In this document: one piece after another, positions 1 to 9,045 of the stretch | Numbering within the stretch: the stretch's first letter is position 1 | How the letters are laid out: the number at the start of each line of letters is the position of its first letter | Assembly: GCA_024400115.1 (NCBI GenBank) | Contig: JAKSNF010000009.1 | Location: forward strand, 17,779-81,778 | Reading direction: 5' to 3' | Length of the DNA: 64,000 nt | Origin: Paludibacteraceae bacterium | Lineage (GTDB): Bacteria > Bacteroidota > Bacteroidia > Bacteroidales > Paludibacteraceae | The notes under the pieces: model-generated | Told to the model about the DNA's origin: nothing | Database searches by the model: none | What the model saw: the letters and a program-made list of their open reading frames with translations, nothing else | Position numbers and translations under genes: made by a program

Positions 1-1136
1 CCATCGGTTTAATGTGGGGTCAGGATATTAAGATGCAGTTCTTTGCAATGGATAGCACCGATGCTCCCATCACAACTTTTATGACCGCTCTCGAGAAGGC
101 TTATGACGCCAAGGGTGTTGAAGAAAGCGAGGTCTTCGTATTCGGTAAGAACCTCGGCGCGAGCATTAAAATGTTTGAAAAAGAAGGATTAGGCGCTAAT
201 CCCGCTTGGGCAGTGAACGAGAAGATTCTGCTTCAAGGTCTCGTGAACGGTATTTGCGGTGACTCGATAATGATTCAGCCTGAGGCTGCTTACAATATCG
301 TATCACAAGCATATCAAACATCAACTACCGATCCTGTTTCAACAGACAAGGTGGTTAAAGTGAAGAAGGCTCCAAAGAAAGCTCTTGTCATTGACTTAAA
401 TTCAAAGATAGACACTCTCAATTATGCCATAGGTGTTATACAAGGTTCACGCCTGAGTATGATTATCGCACAAGACACCACGGGTGAAGACTTCAAAGAT
501 CTCATGAAGGGTATTAACGAAGCATTAAAAGACAAAAGCGGATATCCGATGCTCTCCATGGCAGGAAAACAAATCTGTTCCACCATCCATGCTTGGGAAG
601 AAAGCGGTCTTATCAACGAGCCTTCATTGACTGTGGATGTAGAACTGATTAAGCAAGGATTGGTCAATGGAATGTCTAAATATGGTGAATGGAGCATGCA
701 AGATGCCAGCATGTATGTCAATCAAGTAAAGAACGAGATTCATTATGGTGCTCAAAAAATAGAAGGTGAAGAGTTCCTGGAAGCAAATAAAGCCAAAGAG
801 GGTGTTATCGTTACCGAAAGCGGTTTGCAATATGAGGTAATCAAGATGGGTAAGGGTAAGAAACCCGCTGTTACCGATCGCGTACAGGTTCATTATCACG
901 GAACTTTGATTGATGGCACTGTATTCGATAGTTCTGTTGAGCGTGGCAAACCCACTTCGTTCGGACTCAATCAAGTGATTGCCGGTTGGACCGAAGGTCT
1001 GCAACTCATGCCCGTAGGCAGTAAATTTAAGTTCTATCTTCCTTATTACTTAGCCTACGGAGAGTCCGGACACGGAGGTATTCCACCCTACGCTACGTTA
1101 ATATTCGAAGTAGAATTACTCAGCATTGAGAAGTAA
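1..1136 (+). CDS. FKBP-type peptidyl-prolyl cis-trans isomerase, 5' truncated by the window edge
   Basis: Catalyses cis-trans isomerisation of prolyl bonds as a folding helper, probably in the periplasm. The C-terminal ~110 residues are a complete FKBP domain, with [16 protein letters not shown], the [12 protein letters not shown] segment and a [13 protein letters not shown] end. Before it lie two copies of an FKBP N-terminal dimerisation-type domain: [14 protein letters not shown] in the second copy aligns with [13 protein letters not shown] at the very start of the window. The frame is open to base 3, so the first ATG at 12 is internal and the signal peptide and true start lie outside. The next gene follows after 14 nt. 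Family assignment is firm; the exact substrate is unknown. Confidence 0.9.
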   Translation, partial: IGLMWGQDIKMQFFAMDSTDAPITTFMTALEKAYDAKGVEESEVFVFGKNLGASIKMFEKEGLGANPAWAVNEKILLQGLVNGICGDSIMIQPEAAYNIVSQAYQTSTTDPVSTDKVVKVKKAPKKALVIDLNSKIDTLNYAIGVIQGSRLSMIIAQDTTGEDFKDLMKGINEALKDKSGYPMLSMAGKQICSTIHAWEESGLINEPSLTVDVELIKQGLVNGMSKYGEWSMQDASMYVNQVKNEIHYGAQKIEGEEFLEANKAKEGVIVTESGLQYEVIKMGKGKKPAVTDRVQVHYHGTLIDGTVFDSSVERGKPTSFGLNQVIAGWTEGLQLMPVGSKFKFYLPYYLAYGESGHGGIPPYATLIFEVELLSIEK

Positions 1137-1150
1137 CCCTACTCCTCATC

Positions 1151-2680
1151 ATGGGTATCATAGCCAAACAGAGTATTAAAGGCACGGTGGTGACGTATAT
1201 TGGCGTCGCCATCGGCTTTATAACGACCTTCTTTGTCATGACCCGCTTCCTCACCACAGAGGAAGTCGGTTTAATTAGGGTCATGATTGATGCCGCCACT
1301 CTGTTTGTTGGATTGGCTCAATTAGGCACATCGTCCTCGCTCATCCGCTTTGCCCCATGGTTTAAAACAGCGGAACAAGGACAAAGGACAAAGGATGTGC
1401 AACAGGCAACTTACCACGGATTTTGGTTTTGGGCAGTAGTGGTTCCTTTTGTCGGGTTCTTAGTTTTTGCCATTATCTATTGGGCGTGCAAAGTGCCTAT
1501 AACGCAGTGGTTTGCCGATAAATCTCCGCTCTTTGTTGATTATTACTATTTCGTCCTGCCGATAGCTTTCTTCCTGCTTTATCAGACCGTTTTTGAGACG
1601 TGTTCTAATGTGCTCATGCGCATTGTGGTACCGCGTGCTGTGAGGGAGATTGGTATCCGTATCGGATTGTTAGCGTTATACATACTCTACGCTTTTCGGG
1701 TGATATCAATGGATGGCTTCGTTATCGCCTTATCAGGCGTGTATGCCCTTGCCACACTCATCAACTTAGGCTATGTGCTCGCAACCGAACATATCCGTTT
1801 CAAACCCGATTGGGCTTTTCTTAAAGCCAATACCAAACTGATTCGCGACTACGGTCTCTATACCGGTTTCCTCATTATCTCGGCAGTGACGTCCGTTTTG
1901 GCTCCTTCGTTGTCATCTTTCTTTGTGACGGCACAGATGGGACTGAACTACACGGGTATCTTCGCTATTGCGACCTATATGGCGGTGTTGGTCAGTATTC
2001 CCTATCGCTCGGTCACTGCCATTGCCGCTCCACAATTAGCGGATGCTATTCAGAAAGGCAGACTTTCCGAGGCCAACACGTTGACCAAGCAAGTGGTTAA
2101 TAACACCTTTCTGATAGGAGCTATTATCTTCCTTGTTATTTGGATCAATATTGACCTTCTCTATGCCGTTCTTCCTAATGGCGAGACGTATAGCGCAGCG
2201 CGTACGTGCGTATTTATATTGATGCTCAGTCAACTCATTATGGCGGCCTTCAATATCACGCTCAATACCATTAGTTATGGGCGATACTACGCCTTATCCC
2301 TTGTGTTAAGTGCTATTCTAACGGCAGCAGCCATCATTGCCAATAACCTACTGATTCCACGTTTCGGCATGAACGGCGCGGCAATGAGTAACCTAATTAG
2401 TTATGGCTTATATATGGTCTTGGCGCTTATCGTTGTTATGGGGTGTATGAAGATTAACCCCCTCAGTCGCAAGATGCTCATTACCTTAGGACTGACACTC
2501 GTTGTATTAGGACTGAATTATAGTCTTTGGTACGAGTTTAATCTCCATCAAACCAATGTGTGGATTAGCAGTTTAGTGCGTGACTGTTTGCTGATTCCTT
2601 ATCTTTTCGTGATTTATAAATTTCAAGTTTCCGACGAGATTAATGCGTTACTTCGTTCAATTTTCATACCTCGGCACTAA
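1151..2680 (+). CDS. MOP-superfamily flippase (Wzx/polysaccharide biosynthesis-like)
   Basis: A 509-residue integral membrane protein with about 12-14 hydrophobic segments and the N-terminal pattern of lipid-linked oligosaccharide flippases (KGTVVTYIGVAIGFITTF, then TRFLTTEEVGLIRVM). It probably moves a lipid-linked glycan across the inner membrane. Residues about 75-82 (QGQRTKD) in a soluble loop are encoded by a 7-bp tandem tract, AGGACAA. It starts 14 nt after the FKBP gene and its last 38 nt overlap truA in another frame, so the three genes are probably co-transcribed. The glycan cannot be deduced, as no glycosyltransferases lie next to it. Confidence 0.85.
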   Translation: MGIIAKQSIKGTVVTYIGVAIGFITTFFVMTRFLTTEEVGLIRVMIDAATLFVGLAQLGTSSSLIRFAPWFKTAEQGQRTKDVQQATYHGFWFWAVVVPFVGFLVFAIIYWACKVPITQWFADKSPLFVDYYYFVLPIAFFLLYQTVFETCSNVLMRIVVPRAVREIGIRIGLLALYILYAFRVISMDGFVIALSGVYALATLINLGYVLATEHIRFKPDWAFLKANTKLIRDYGLYTGFLIISAVTSVLAPSLSSFFVTAQMGLNYTGIFAIATYMAVLVSIPYRSVTAIAAPQLADAIQKGRLSEANTLTKQVVNNTFLIGAIIFLVIWINIDLLYAVLPNGETYSAARTCVFILMLSQLIMAAFNITLNTISYGRYYALSLVLSAILTAAAIIANNLLIPRFGMNGAAMSNLISYGLYMVLALIVVMGCMKINPLSRKMLITLGLTLVVLGLNYSLWYEFNLHQTNVWISSLVRDCLLIPYLFVIYKFQVSDEINALLRSIFIPRH

Positions 2681-3428
2681 TTATCACGGTTCGCAAACGC
2701 AGCCGAACGGTATTACTGTGCAAGAGACGATGGAGAAAGCCTTCTCCACCATTCTTCGTGAGCCAATCGCTCTCACTTTTGCAGGACGAACAGACGCAGG
2801 CGTACATGCCCGAAAGATGGTGGCGCATTTTGATTTCCCTACTCCTCTACCCCCCTACTCCCAACTCGTTGACAGAGTCAACTCTCTTCTCCCCGACGAC
2901 ATCGCAGTGGAGAAGATTGAGCAAGTGAGTGACGATTTGCACGCTCGGTTCAGTGCCAAGTCGCGCACATATGAGTATCACATAACAACAGCAAAAGACC
3001 CCTTCCTTACGGGTCGTGCGGCTCGTGTAGCACCCGAATTGGACTTTGAGGCAATGAACAAAGCGGCTCAGTATCTGTTGGGCACACACGACTTTGCCTC
3101 CTTCTGCAAGGTTCACACAGATGTTAAGACGACTATTTGCACCGTCACTCAAGCGCAATGGACTTTCAGTCCGAAGGATGGTCTTTCAGCCGAAGGCGGT
3201 CATACAGCAAAGCGGTCATACAGCAAGGCGGTCTTCCAAATCACCGCAGATCGGTTCCTTCGGAACATGGTTCGGGCGGTGGTAGGAACGCTGTTCGACA
3301 TAGGTCGAGGCAAAAGAAAGCCCGAGGATATGTTGGACATCCTCGAACAAAAAAACCGCTGTTCGGCAGGGCAATCTGCTCCTGCTGAAGGATTATATTT
3401 GGTAGATATAACCTATCCTGAGATTTAA
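2643..3428 (+). CDS. truA: tRNA pseudouridine(38-40) synthase TruA with repeat-derived insertion
   Basis: Converts U38-U40 in the tRNA anticodon arm to pseudouridine. It starts MRYFVQFSYLGTNYHGSQ, carries the catalytic-aspartate motif AGRTDAGVHA near residue 45-54, the YEYHI strand and the C-terminal FLRNMVRAVVGTLFDIGRG motif. The ATG lies inside the end of the flippase gene, and the conserved N-terminus supports it. Two stretches look foreign to the family: residues about 66-76 (TPLPPYSQ) come from an 8-bp tandem tract, and about 174-198 (FSPKDGLSAEGG and on) from a mini-hairpin repeat array placed between the conserved core strand and the FLRNMVRA helix. All catalytic motifs remain, so activity is likely. 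Confidence 0.95.
   Translation: MRYFVQFSYLGTNYHGSQTQPNGITVQETMEKAFSTILREPIALTFAGRTDAGVHARKMVAHFDFPTPLPPYSQLVDRVNSLLPDDIAVEKIEQVSDDLHARFSAKSRTYEYHITTAKDPFLTGRAARVAPELDFEAMNKAAQYLLGTHDFASFCKVHTDVKTTICTVTQAQWTFSPKDGLSAEGGHTAKRSYSKAVFQITADRFLRNMVRAVVGTLFDIGRGKRKPEDMLDILEQKNRCSAGQSAPAEGLYLVDITYPEI
3163..3236 (+). repeat. Mini-hairpin array inside truA
   Basis: Four units CAG-X-GGTCTTT/GGTCATA with X = TCCGAAGGA, CCGAAGG, CAAAG and CAAGG. Read in frame as FSPKDGLSAEGGHTAKRSYS plus a few residues. Confidence 0.9.
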
Positions 3429-3490
3429 AATTCAGAAAATCATTGCAACCGAGATTGGCAGAAAGACTGACAAATTGGCAGTCTTTCTGC

Positions 3491-3507
3491 GTTTGGCATA
3501 GATATTG
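3491..3507 (+). promoter_or_regulatory. Candidate alternative promoter/regulatory motif upstream of htpG
   Basis: GTTTGGCATAGATATTG, 65 nt before the htpG start; see the twin upstream of moxR. No TAnnTTTG box was seen in this leader. It is followed by a degenerate 9-bp CTAGAAACA tract at 3519-3558. Confidence 0.45.
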
Positions 3508-3571
3508 ATAATAAAAACCTAGAAACACTAGAAATCCTAGCAAAACTAGAAACACTAAAAAATCAATCGAT

Positions 3572-5578
3572 ATGAACAAAGGTAATATTGGGGTAACGAG
3601 TGATAACATCTTCCCCGTCATTAAGAAGTTTCTGTACAGTGATCACGAGATTTTTCTGCGTGAGTTAATTTCCAATGCCGTTGATGCAACTCAAAAACTG
3701 AAGACTCTGTCTTCCGTAGGCGAGTTCAAGGGCGAGTTAGGCGACACGCGCGTACGCGTTTCCTTAGATAAGAATAAAAAGACCCTTACCGTCTCTGACC
3801 ACGGAATAGGCATGACTGCCGAAGAGGAGGATCAGTACATCAACCAGATTGCCATCTCCGGTGCCGAGTCTTTCCTTGACCAATACAAGGACAAAGCGGA
3901 AGCCATCATAGGCCATTTTGGACTGGGTTTCTACTCTTCCTTCATGGTAGCTAACAAAGTGGAGATCTACACTCAAAGCTACAAGGACGAGGCGAAAGCT
4001 GTCCATTGGTCTTGTGAGGGCACGCCCGAGTTCCAAATGGAGGACACCATCAAAGCGGAACGCGGAACGGACATCGTGCTGCACATTGACGACGAGTTCA
4101 CGCAATACCTCGAGGACGCCACCATTGAGGGCTTACTCAAAAAGTACTGCAAGTTCCTACCCGTAGAGATTGCTTTTGGTAAGAAGAAAGAGTGGAAGGA
4201 CGGCAAACAAGTGGAACTGGACGAGGAGAATATCATCAACGACATCAATCCCGCTTGGATGCGCAAACCCGCTGACCTCAAGGACGAGGACTATGATAAG
4301 TTCTACCACGAACTCTACCCCACTCAGTTTGATGAGCCGCTGTTCCATATCCACCTCAATGTTGATTATCCGTTCCACTTAACGGGTATCCTCTATTTCC
4401 CGAAGATTAAGAACAACATGGATATTCACCGCAATAAGATTCAACTCTATTGCAACCAAGTCTTCGTCACGGATGAGGTGGAGAATATCGTGCCCGAGTA
4501 CCTCACGCTGTTGCATGGTGTGATTGACTCGCCGGATATACCGCTGAACGTGAGCCGCAGTTATCTGCAAAGCGATAATAACGTCAAGAAGATTTCCGGT
4601 CATATCACCAAGAAAGTGGCTGACAAATTGGCAGAACTATACAAGAACGACCGCGCCGACTTCGAGAAGAAATGGGACGACATCAAACTGTTTATCCAGT
4701 TCGGTATGCTCTCCGATGAGAAGTTCTACGAACGCGCTATCGGTTTTACATTGCTTAAGAACCTCGATGGCAAGTACGCCACCTTAGAGGAATACAAAGC
4801 CCAAGTCAAAGAGGCACAGACGGATAAGGACGGTAACCTCATCATGCTCTACACCAACGATCCCGCTGCTCACTACACCTTCATTGAGCGTGCCAAAGCC
4901 AAGGGCTACGACGTACTGCTCATGGACGGCGAACTGGATGTTCACGCTATGAGTCAGTTCGAGCAACGGAGTGCCTCCGTAGGCGATAAGAGTGCCTCCG
5001 CGGACGAGCAGAGTGCCTCTGCAGGCGATAAGACCGGTATGCTGCGCTTCGTTCGTATCGACAGTGACACGATTGAGAACATCATCCGCAAGGAGGACGT
5101 GAAGAAAGACGAGTACTCCGACGAGCAGAAGGAAGGCTTGCGCAAGGCGTTTGAGACGTTCTTGCCCAAGGAGGATAAACTCAATTACTACGTTACTCCC
5201 GAAGCCGCTGCTGAGGACGCACTGCCTGTTTTCCTCACGCAGAACGAGTTCATGCGTCGAATGAAGGAGATGTCCGCTCACCAGCAAGGTATGAACTTCT
5301 ACGGTCAGATGCCCGACCAATATAATCTGGTACTCAACACCTCGCACCCTATCATCAAGGACTTAGTAGCTAAGATGACCTCTGAGACGGTCATGGAGCA
5401 GCCCGAGACGAAGGAGGGCGAAGAGCCTAAAGCGGCAGTAGAGAAGACCGTTTATACGCTTAGTGGCGAAGATGAGAAACTGAAGCAACTCATTGACATT
5501 GCCTTCTTGGCAAGTGGTTTACTCAAGGGCGAGGGACTGGCTAAGTTCGTTAACCGCAGCATTGAACTGTTAGGTTAG
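3572..5578 (+). CDS. htpG: Molecular chaperone HtpG (Hsp90 family)
   Basis: ATP-dependent cytosolic chaperone of 668 residues. It begins MNKGNIGVTSDNIFPVIKKF and has the GHKL ATPase motifs: the E/N helix (LRELISNAVDA), DHGIGM and GHFGLGFYSSFMV. The middle-domain arginine region (PLNVSRSYLQ) and the C-terminal dimerisation end (LLKGEGLAKFVNRSIELL) are present. Residues about 467-487 consist of three 7-residue units (SASVGDK, SASADEQ, SASAGDK) from a 21-bp DNA repeat, in a surface region of the middle/C-terminal part. Upstream, at 3491-3507, lies a motif shared with the moxR leader. The gene is monocistronic as far as visible; convergent neighbours follow. Confidence 0.97.
   Translation: MNKGNIGVTSDNIFPVIKKFLYSDHEIFLRELISNAVDATQKLKTLSSVGEFKGELGDTRVRVSLDKNKKTLTVSDHGIGMTAEEEDQYINQIAISGAESFLDQYKDKAEAIIGHFGLGFYSSFMVANKVEIYTQSYKDEAKAVHWSCEGTPEFQMEDTIKAERGTDIVLHIDDEFTQYLEDATIEGLLKKYCKFLPVEIAFGKKKEWKDGKQVELDEENIINDINPAWMRKPADLKDEDYDKFYHELYPTQFDEPLFHIHLNVDYPFHLTGILYFPKIKNNMDIHRNKIQLYCNQVFVTDEVENIVPEYLTLLHGVIDSPDIPLNVSRSYLQSDNNVKKISGHITKKVADKLAELYKNDRADFEKKWDDIKLFIQFGMLSDEKFYERAIGFTLLKNLDGKYATLEEYKAQVKEAQTDKDGNLIMLYTNDPAAHYTFIERAKAKGYDVLLMDGELDVHAMSQFEQRSASVGDKSASADEQSASAGDKTGMLRFVRIDSDTIENIIRKEDVKKDEYSDEQKEGLRKAFETFLPKEDKLNYYVTPEAAAEDALPVFLTQNEFMRRMKEMSAHQQGMNFYGQMPDQYNLVLNTSHPIIKDLVAKMTSETVMEQPETKEGEEPKAAVEKTVYTLSGEDEKLKQLIDIAFLASGLLKGEGLAKFVNRSIELLG
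4970..5032 (+). repeat. 21-bp tandem repeat with variable hairpins inside htpG
   Basis: Three consecutive 21-bp units; each carries its own self-complementary centre (GCCTCCGTAGGC, TCCGCGGA, GCCTCTGCAGGC) within a shared AGTGCCTC...GATAAG frame. Confidence 0.88.
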
Positions 5579-5714
5579 AGGTTAGAGGACGGTACTGCGT
5601 GCCTACTGGTTAGAGGCTAGTATCTCGCCTGTAGCGAAGAAATGTGCTCTATCTGTGCTACATCTCCGTAGGTCACCCGTAGGTGTCTGCACCTCATCCA
5701 ACATTGAGCGTTCG

Positions 5715-6698
5715 TTAATGCTTTTTTACTATCACGTAAATGATTACCGGAGCACCGACGAGGGCAGAAAGCGTCGAAATAGGTAAAGGATAAACGAAGA
5801 GCGACGAGAGAAGGTCGCAAAGCAAAATAAGGTTCGCCCCCACAAGTGCGCACGTAGGCAGAGTCCAATTATGATTAGTCGAACCTATCAGTTTACGCGC
5901 TATATGCGGTACGGCAACGCCAATGAAAGCAATCGGTCCGCAGAAAGCTGTTATACCTCCGGCAAGCAGTCCCGTTGTCACTACTATCCCACGACGCACA
6001 CGGTCGATATGGATTCCAAGCGAGCGGGCGTAGTCTTCGCCTAAGATAAGTCCGTTAAGCGGTTTAACCAAGACTACACTCAGCACTAAACCAATAACCA
6101 TAATCGGCAGCAACACCTGCATCTCCCCCCATCCTACTCCACTGAGCGAACCTAAGGTCCAAACGATAAAGAGTTTCAAACTGTCCGGATCGGCGAAGTT
6201 CTGAATAACACCAATGAGCGCACTGGCAAGCGAACCAACCATCAAACCGACTATAAGCAGCGACACACTACTCTTGACCTTACGGCCGACGGCGAGCATG
6301 AGGAGAAGGACGATGGCGCTGCCGATGATTGCTGATGCAATCAAGGAAAGAGGATTGAGGATTGAGGAAGAAGGAAGAAGGATTAGTCCACTGAGCATGG
6401 TAAAGAGAGCGACACCGAGGCTGGCTCCAGAGGAGACGCCAAGGATATAAGGTCCGGCTAACGGATTGCGGAAAAGAGTCTGCATCATCAGTCCACTGAT
6501 AGACAATGCCGCTCCTGCCAAAACAGCCGTTATTGCTTTAGGCAGACGCAAATCGAGCACAATCTGCGATAGGAGCGAATCGCCCTCCAACGCCCGATGG
6601 AGCGGAATCCACACACTACCGCAACAAAGGTCGAGCACAAAAAGCCCAACCAATGAGACTGAAAGAAGAATGACTATGAGTTTATTTTTCCGTTCCAC
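5715..6698 (-). CDS. FecCD-family ABC transporter permease (iron-siderophore/cobalamin type)
   Basis: Inner-membrane permease of 327 residues, the usual size for BtuC/FhuB/FecD proteins, with about 9-10 hydrophobic helices. Signatures are RLPKAITAVLAGAALSISG near residue 51, QTLFRNPLAGPYILGVSSGA, and a C-terminal GPIAFIGVAVPHIARKL followed by the PISTLSALVGAPV region. It would work with a binding protein and an ATPase, neither of which is in the window, so the metal-chelate substrate is open. It lies 6 nt downstream of panB on the same strand. Residues about 104-118 (LLPSSSILNPLS) are encoded by a 7-bp tandem tract at 6344-6386. Confidence 0.9.
   Translation of the reverse strand: MERKNKLIVILLSVSLVGLFVLDLCCGSVWIPLHRALEGDSLLSQIVLDLRLPKAITAVLAGAALSISGLMMQTLFRNPLAGPYILGVSSGASLGVALFTMLSGLILLPSSSILNPLSLIASAIIGSAIVLLLMLAVGRKVKSSVSLLIVGLMVGSLASALIGVIQNFADPDSLKLFIVWTLGSLSGVGWGEMQVLLPIMVIGLVLSVVLVKPLNGLILGEDYARSLGIHIDRVRRGIVVTTGLLAGGITAFCGPIAFIGVAVPHIARKLIGSTNHNWTLPTCALVGANLILLCDLLSSLFVYPLPISTLSALVGAPVIIYVIVKKH
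6344..6386 (-). repeat. 7-bp tandem tract (AGGATTG/AGGAAGA) in the FecCD permease gene
   Basis: Five to six degenerate units coding LLPSSSILNPLS in a loop between two membrane helices. Confidence 0.75.
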
Positions 6699-6704
6699 TA
6701 AGCA

Positions 6705-7529
6705 CTAAAAACTTTCGCTTTCATTGGGGAAAGAACCCTCCTTGACCGCAGTGATATAATCGCCTACTGCCGTCTTGACCGCCTCGCCTAATTCGGCAAA
6801 ACGACGCAAGAACTTAGGCTTGAAGCTCATGTTCAGTCCTAACATATCGTGCAGTACCAAGACTTGACCGTTCGTTCCATTGCCGGCACCTATACCGATA
6901 GTGGCACAGTGATACGGTGCTACCGCCTCCGTCACTTTCGCTGCCAAAGCAGCCGGAATCTTCTCCATCACAATCGAGAAACAGCCTGCCTTAGCCAACT
7001 CAATAGCGTCCGCGATAAGTTGATCTGCCTCGGCTTGCTCCTTGGCTCTCAGACCGTAACCGCCAAACTGATGAACAGACTGCGGCGTCAAACCGATATG
7101 TCCCATGACGGGTACCCCTGCCTCAATCATATGGCGTACAGCAGGTAACACCGATGCTCCGCCCTCTAACTTAACGGCATCGCAACCCGACTCCTTGAGC
7201 ATGCGGATAGCTGAAGCTACGGCTTGCTCCTCGCTCACTTGGTACGAACCGAAGGGCATATCACTCACCACCAGTGCGTGCTTGGCGGCACGAACGACTC
7301 CCTTGGTAAGGAAAATCATCTCGTCGAGCGTGATGGGAAGTGTGGTTGCATTACCACAAACAACGTTCGAGGCACTATCGCCCACGAGGAACATATCTAT
7401 ACCTGCCTCATCCACTAAAGAGGCTAAGGTGAAATCATAGGAGGTCAGCATCGTTATCTTGTCACCGGTTGCTGCCATTTGACGAATAGTAGCCGTCGTC
7501 ACGCGGCTGGATTGAGTATGAACGGACAT
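6705..7529 (-). CDS. panB: 3-methyl-2-oxobutanoate hydroxymethyltransferase (ketopantoate hydroxymethyltransferase)
   Basis: First committed step to pantothenate and coenzyme A: transfers a hydroxymethyl group from methylene-THF to alpha-ketoisovalerate. The 274-residue protein is of normal length, with the Mg-binding VGDSASNV motif, the LTSYDFTLASLVDEAGIDM beginning of the barrel, the VKLEGG motif, MGHIGLTPQ, and the catalytic GIGAGNGTNGQVLV loop. A Bacteroidota-type promoter (7589-7620, minus) lies back to back with that of tyrS. Its leader contains an AATTATG tandem tract that ends just before the start codon. It is followed after 6 nt by the FecCD permease. Confidence 0.96.
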   Translation of the reverse strand: MSVHTQSSRVTTATIRQMAATGDKITMLTSYDFTLASLVDEAGIDMFLVGDSASNVVCGNATTLPITLDEMIFLTKGVVRAAKHALVVSDMPFGSYQVSEEQAVASAIRMLKESGCDAVKLEGGASVLPAVRHMIEAGVPVMGHIGLTPQSVHQFGGYGLRAKEQAEADQLIADAIELAKAGCFSIVMEKIPAALAAKVTEAVAPYHCATIGIGAGNGTNGQVLVLHDMLGLNMSFKPKFLRRFAELGEAVKTAVGDYITAVKEGSFPNESESF

Positions 7530-7531
7530 GT

Positions 7532-7576
7532 TTTGAATTATGAATTATGAGTTATGAGTTATGAATTATGAATTTA
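7532..7576. repeat. 7-bp tandem tract (AATTATG-type) in the panB leader
   Basis: About six degenerate copies of a GAATTAT/GAGTTAT unit directly upstream of the panB start. A similar tract of about four copies occurs at 20603-20631. The unit encodes a TGA stop in every reading frame once repeated three times, which fits its non-coding position. Confidence 0.9.
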
Positions 7577-7588
7577 CAAAATAGGGTG

Positions 7589-7620
7589 CAAAATTACAAC
7601 TTTTTTACAATATAACCAAA
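7589..7620 (-). promoter_or_regulatory. panB promoter, Bacteroidota -33/-7 type
   Basis: On the minus strand TTTG (7620-7617), 20 nt, then TAATTTTG (7596-7589). This matches the TTTG...TAnnTTTG consensus of the primary sigma factor in Bacteroidota. It is placed back to back with the tyrS promoter. Confidence 0.75.
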
Positions 7621-7624
7621 TTTA

Positions 7625-7656
7625 TTTGCATATTTCAAAACTTTTCCGTATCTTTG
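7625..7656 (+). promoter_or_regulatory. tyrS promoter, Bacteroidota -33/-7 type
   Basis: TTTG (7625-7628), 20 nt, TATCTTTG (7649-7656). The spacer starts with CATATTTCAAAA, close to the CATATATCAAAA seen in three other promoters of this window. A TTG at 7654 lies inside the -7 box and so cannot be the translation start, which fixes the start at the ATG at 7687. Confidence 0.8.
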
Positions 7657-7686
7657 CACCCGATTTTGAATAAAACAACACGAAAT

Positions 7687-8982
7687 ATGAAGAATTTTAT
7701 TGAAGAGCTACGTTGGCGCGGGATGTTACAAGATATGATTCCCGGCACTGAAGAACAATTAACCAAAGAGATTACTGCCGGTTACTTAGGCATCGACCCC
7801 ACGGCAGACAGCCTCCACATCGGTCACCTTTGCGGTATCATGATGCTGCGCCACTTGCAACGTTGCGGACATAAACCTATTGCCCTTATCGGTGGCGCTA
7901 CCGGTATGATTGGCGACCCGTCGGGTAAGAGTGCCGAGCGTAACCTGCTCAACGAGGAGACCCTCAACCACAACGTGGCTTGTATCCGCAAGCAATTAGA
8001 GCGTTTCTTAGACTTCAACAGCAAGGACGCCAATGCTGCCGAACTGGTCAATAACTACGATTGGATGAAGGACTTTACCTTCATCGATTTTGCCCGTAAT
8101 ATCGGTAAACTCATCACCGTTAACTACATGATGGCAAAAGACTCCGTCAAGAAACGTTTTAACGGCGAGTTCAACTGCGGTATGTCCTTCACCGAGTTCA
8201 CTTACCAATTGCTGCAAGGGTACGATTTCTACTACCTCAATACCCATAAGAACTGCAAACTGCAAATGGGCGGAAGCGACCAATGGGGCAATATAACGAC
8301 CGGCATGGAACTGATTAAGAAGATTACCGGCAACGACGCTTATGCTGTTACTTGCCCGCTGATAACGAAAGCCGATGGTGGTAAGTTCGGTAAGACGGAG
8401 AGCGGTAATATCTGGCTTGACCGCCGTTACACCTCGCCTTATAAGTTCTACCAGTTCTGGATGAACGTAGGTGACGAGGACGCCAAACGCTATATCAAGA
8501 TCTTCACTTCCTTGGAGAAAGACGAGATTGACGCCCTCATCAAAGAACAGGACGAGGCTCCGCATCTGCGTGCTTTGCAAAAGCGTCTTGCCAAGGAGGT
8601 AACGTGCATGGTTCACTCTGAAGCCGACTATAACGCTGCCGTAGAGGCAAGTAATATCTTCTTTGGTAACGGCACCTTGGACGCATTGAAGGGTATCTCG
8701 GAGGAGATGTTCCTGCAAGTGATGGAAGGCGTAGAGCAATACGAGGTTAGCAAAGCGGAACTCGAAGCCGGTATTGCTCCGTTGGAGTTATTGGCAGAGA
8801 AGACGCATATCTTCCCCTCCAAAGGTGAGGCTCGTAAGATGATGCAGGCAAACGGGTTCAGTTTGAATAAAGAGAAACTGACGGACTTCCAAACGCCTAT
8901 CACGTGCGCGTCCTTATTGAATAATAAGTACCTTCTTTTCCAAAAGGGTAAAAAGAACTATTACCTCGTCATTGCGAAGTAA
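7687..8982 (+). CDS. tyrS: Tyrosyl-tRNA synthetase
   Basis: Attaches tyrosine to tRNA-Tyr. The 431-residue protein shows the class I HIGH motif in [12 protein letters not shown], the tyrosine-pocket segment GGSDQWGNI, a KMSKS-equivalent KFGKTESG, and a C-terminal S4-like RNA-binding end ([16 protein letters not shown]). The ATG start is dictated by the promoter, whose -7 box covers the only in-frame upstream start. Length and motifs are normal. A decayed accessory patch starts about 20 nt after its stop. Confidence 0.97.
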   Translation: MKNFIEELRWRGMLQDMIPGTEEQLTKEITAGYLGIDPTADSLHIGHLCGIMMLRHLQRCGHKPIALIGGATGMIGDPSGKSAERNLLNEETLNHNVACIRKQLERFLDFNSKDANAAELVNNYDWMKDFTFIDFARNIGKLITVNYMMAKDSVKKRFNGEFNCGMSFTEFTYQLLQGYDFYYLNTHKNCKLQMGGSDQWGNITTGMELIKKITGNDAYAVTCPLITKADGGKFGKTESGNIWLDRRYTSPYKFYQFWMNVGDEDAKRYIKIFTSLEKDEIDALIKEQDEAPHLRALQKRLAKEVTCMVHSEADYNAAVEASNIFFGNGTLDALKGISEEMFLQVMEGVEQYEVSKAELEAGIAPLELLAEKTHIFPSKGEARKMMQANGFSLNKEKLTDFQTPITCASLLNNKYLLFQKGKKNYYLVIAK

Positions 8983-9000
8983 ACCACCCGCCTATGATTG

Positions 9001-9040
9001 ACCGGCAGCGGTTATGATATGTAAAACAGTGAGGACATTA
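9001..9040. repeat. Accessory-gene border element, copy A
   Basis: Contains CCGGCAGCGG followed by ATGTAAAACAGTGAGGACAT and ends just before the DinD-like start codon. Related pieces occur at 9731-9755, 10712-10781 and 54411-54450, each at the border of an accessory gene. Confidence 0.55.
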
Positions 9041-9045
9041 GAAAA

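Noticed and set aside
7654..7686. Upstream TTG start that would lengthen TyrS by 11 residues
   Set aside because: The TTG is part of the -7 promoter box, so it is not transcribed; the ATG at 7687 fits the family.
8008..8739. Long minus-strand frame opposite tyrS
   Set aside because: Shadow frame caused by codon bias; the plus strand encodes intact TyrS.
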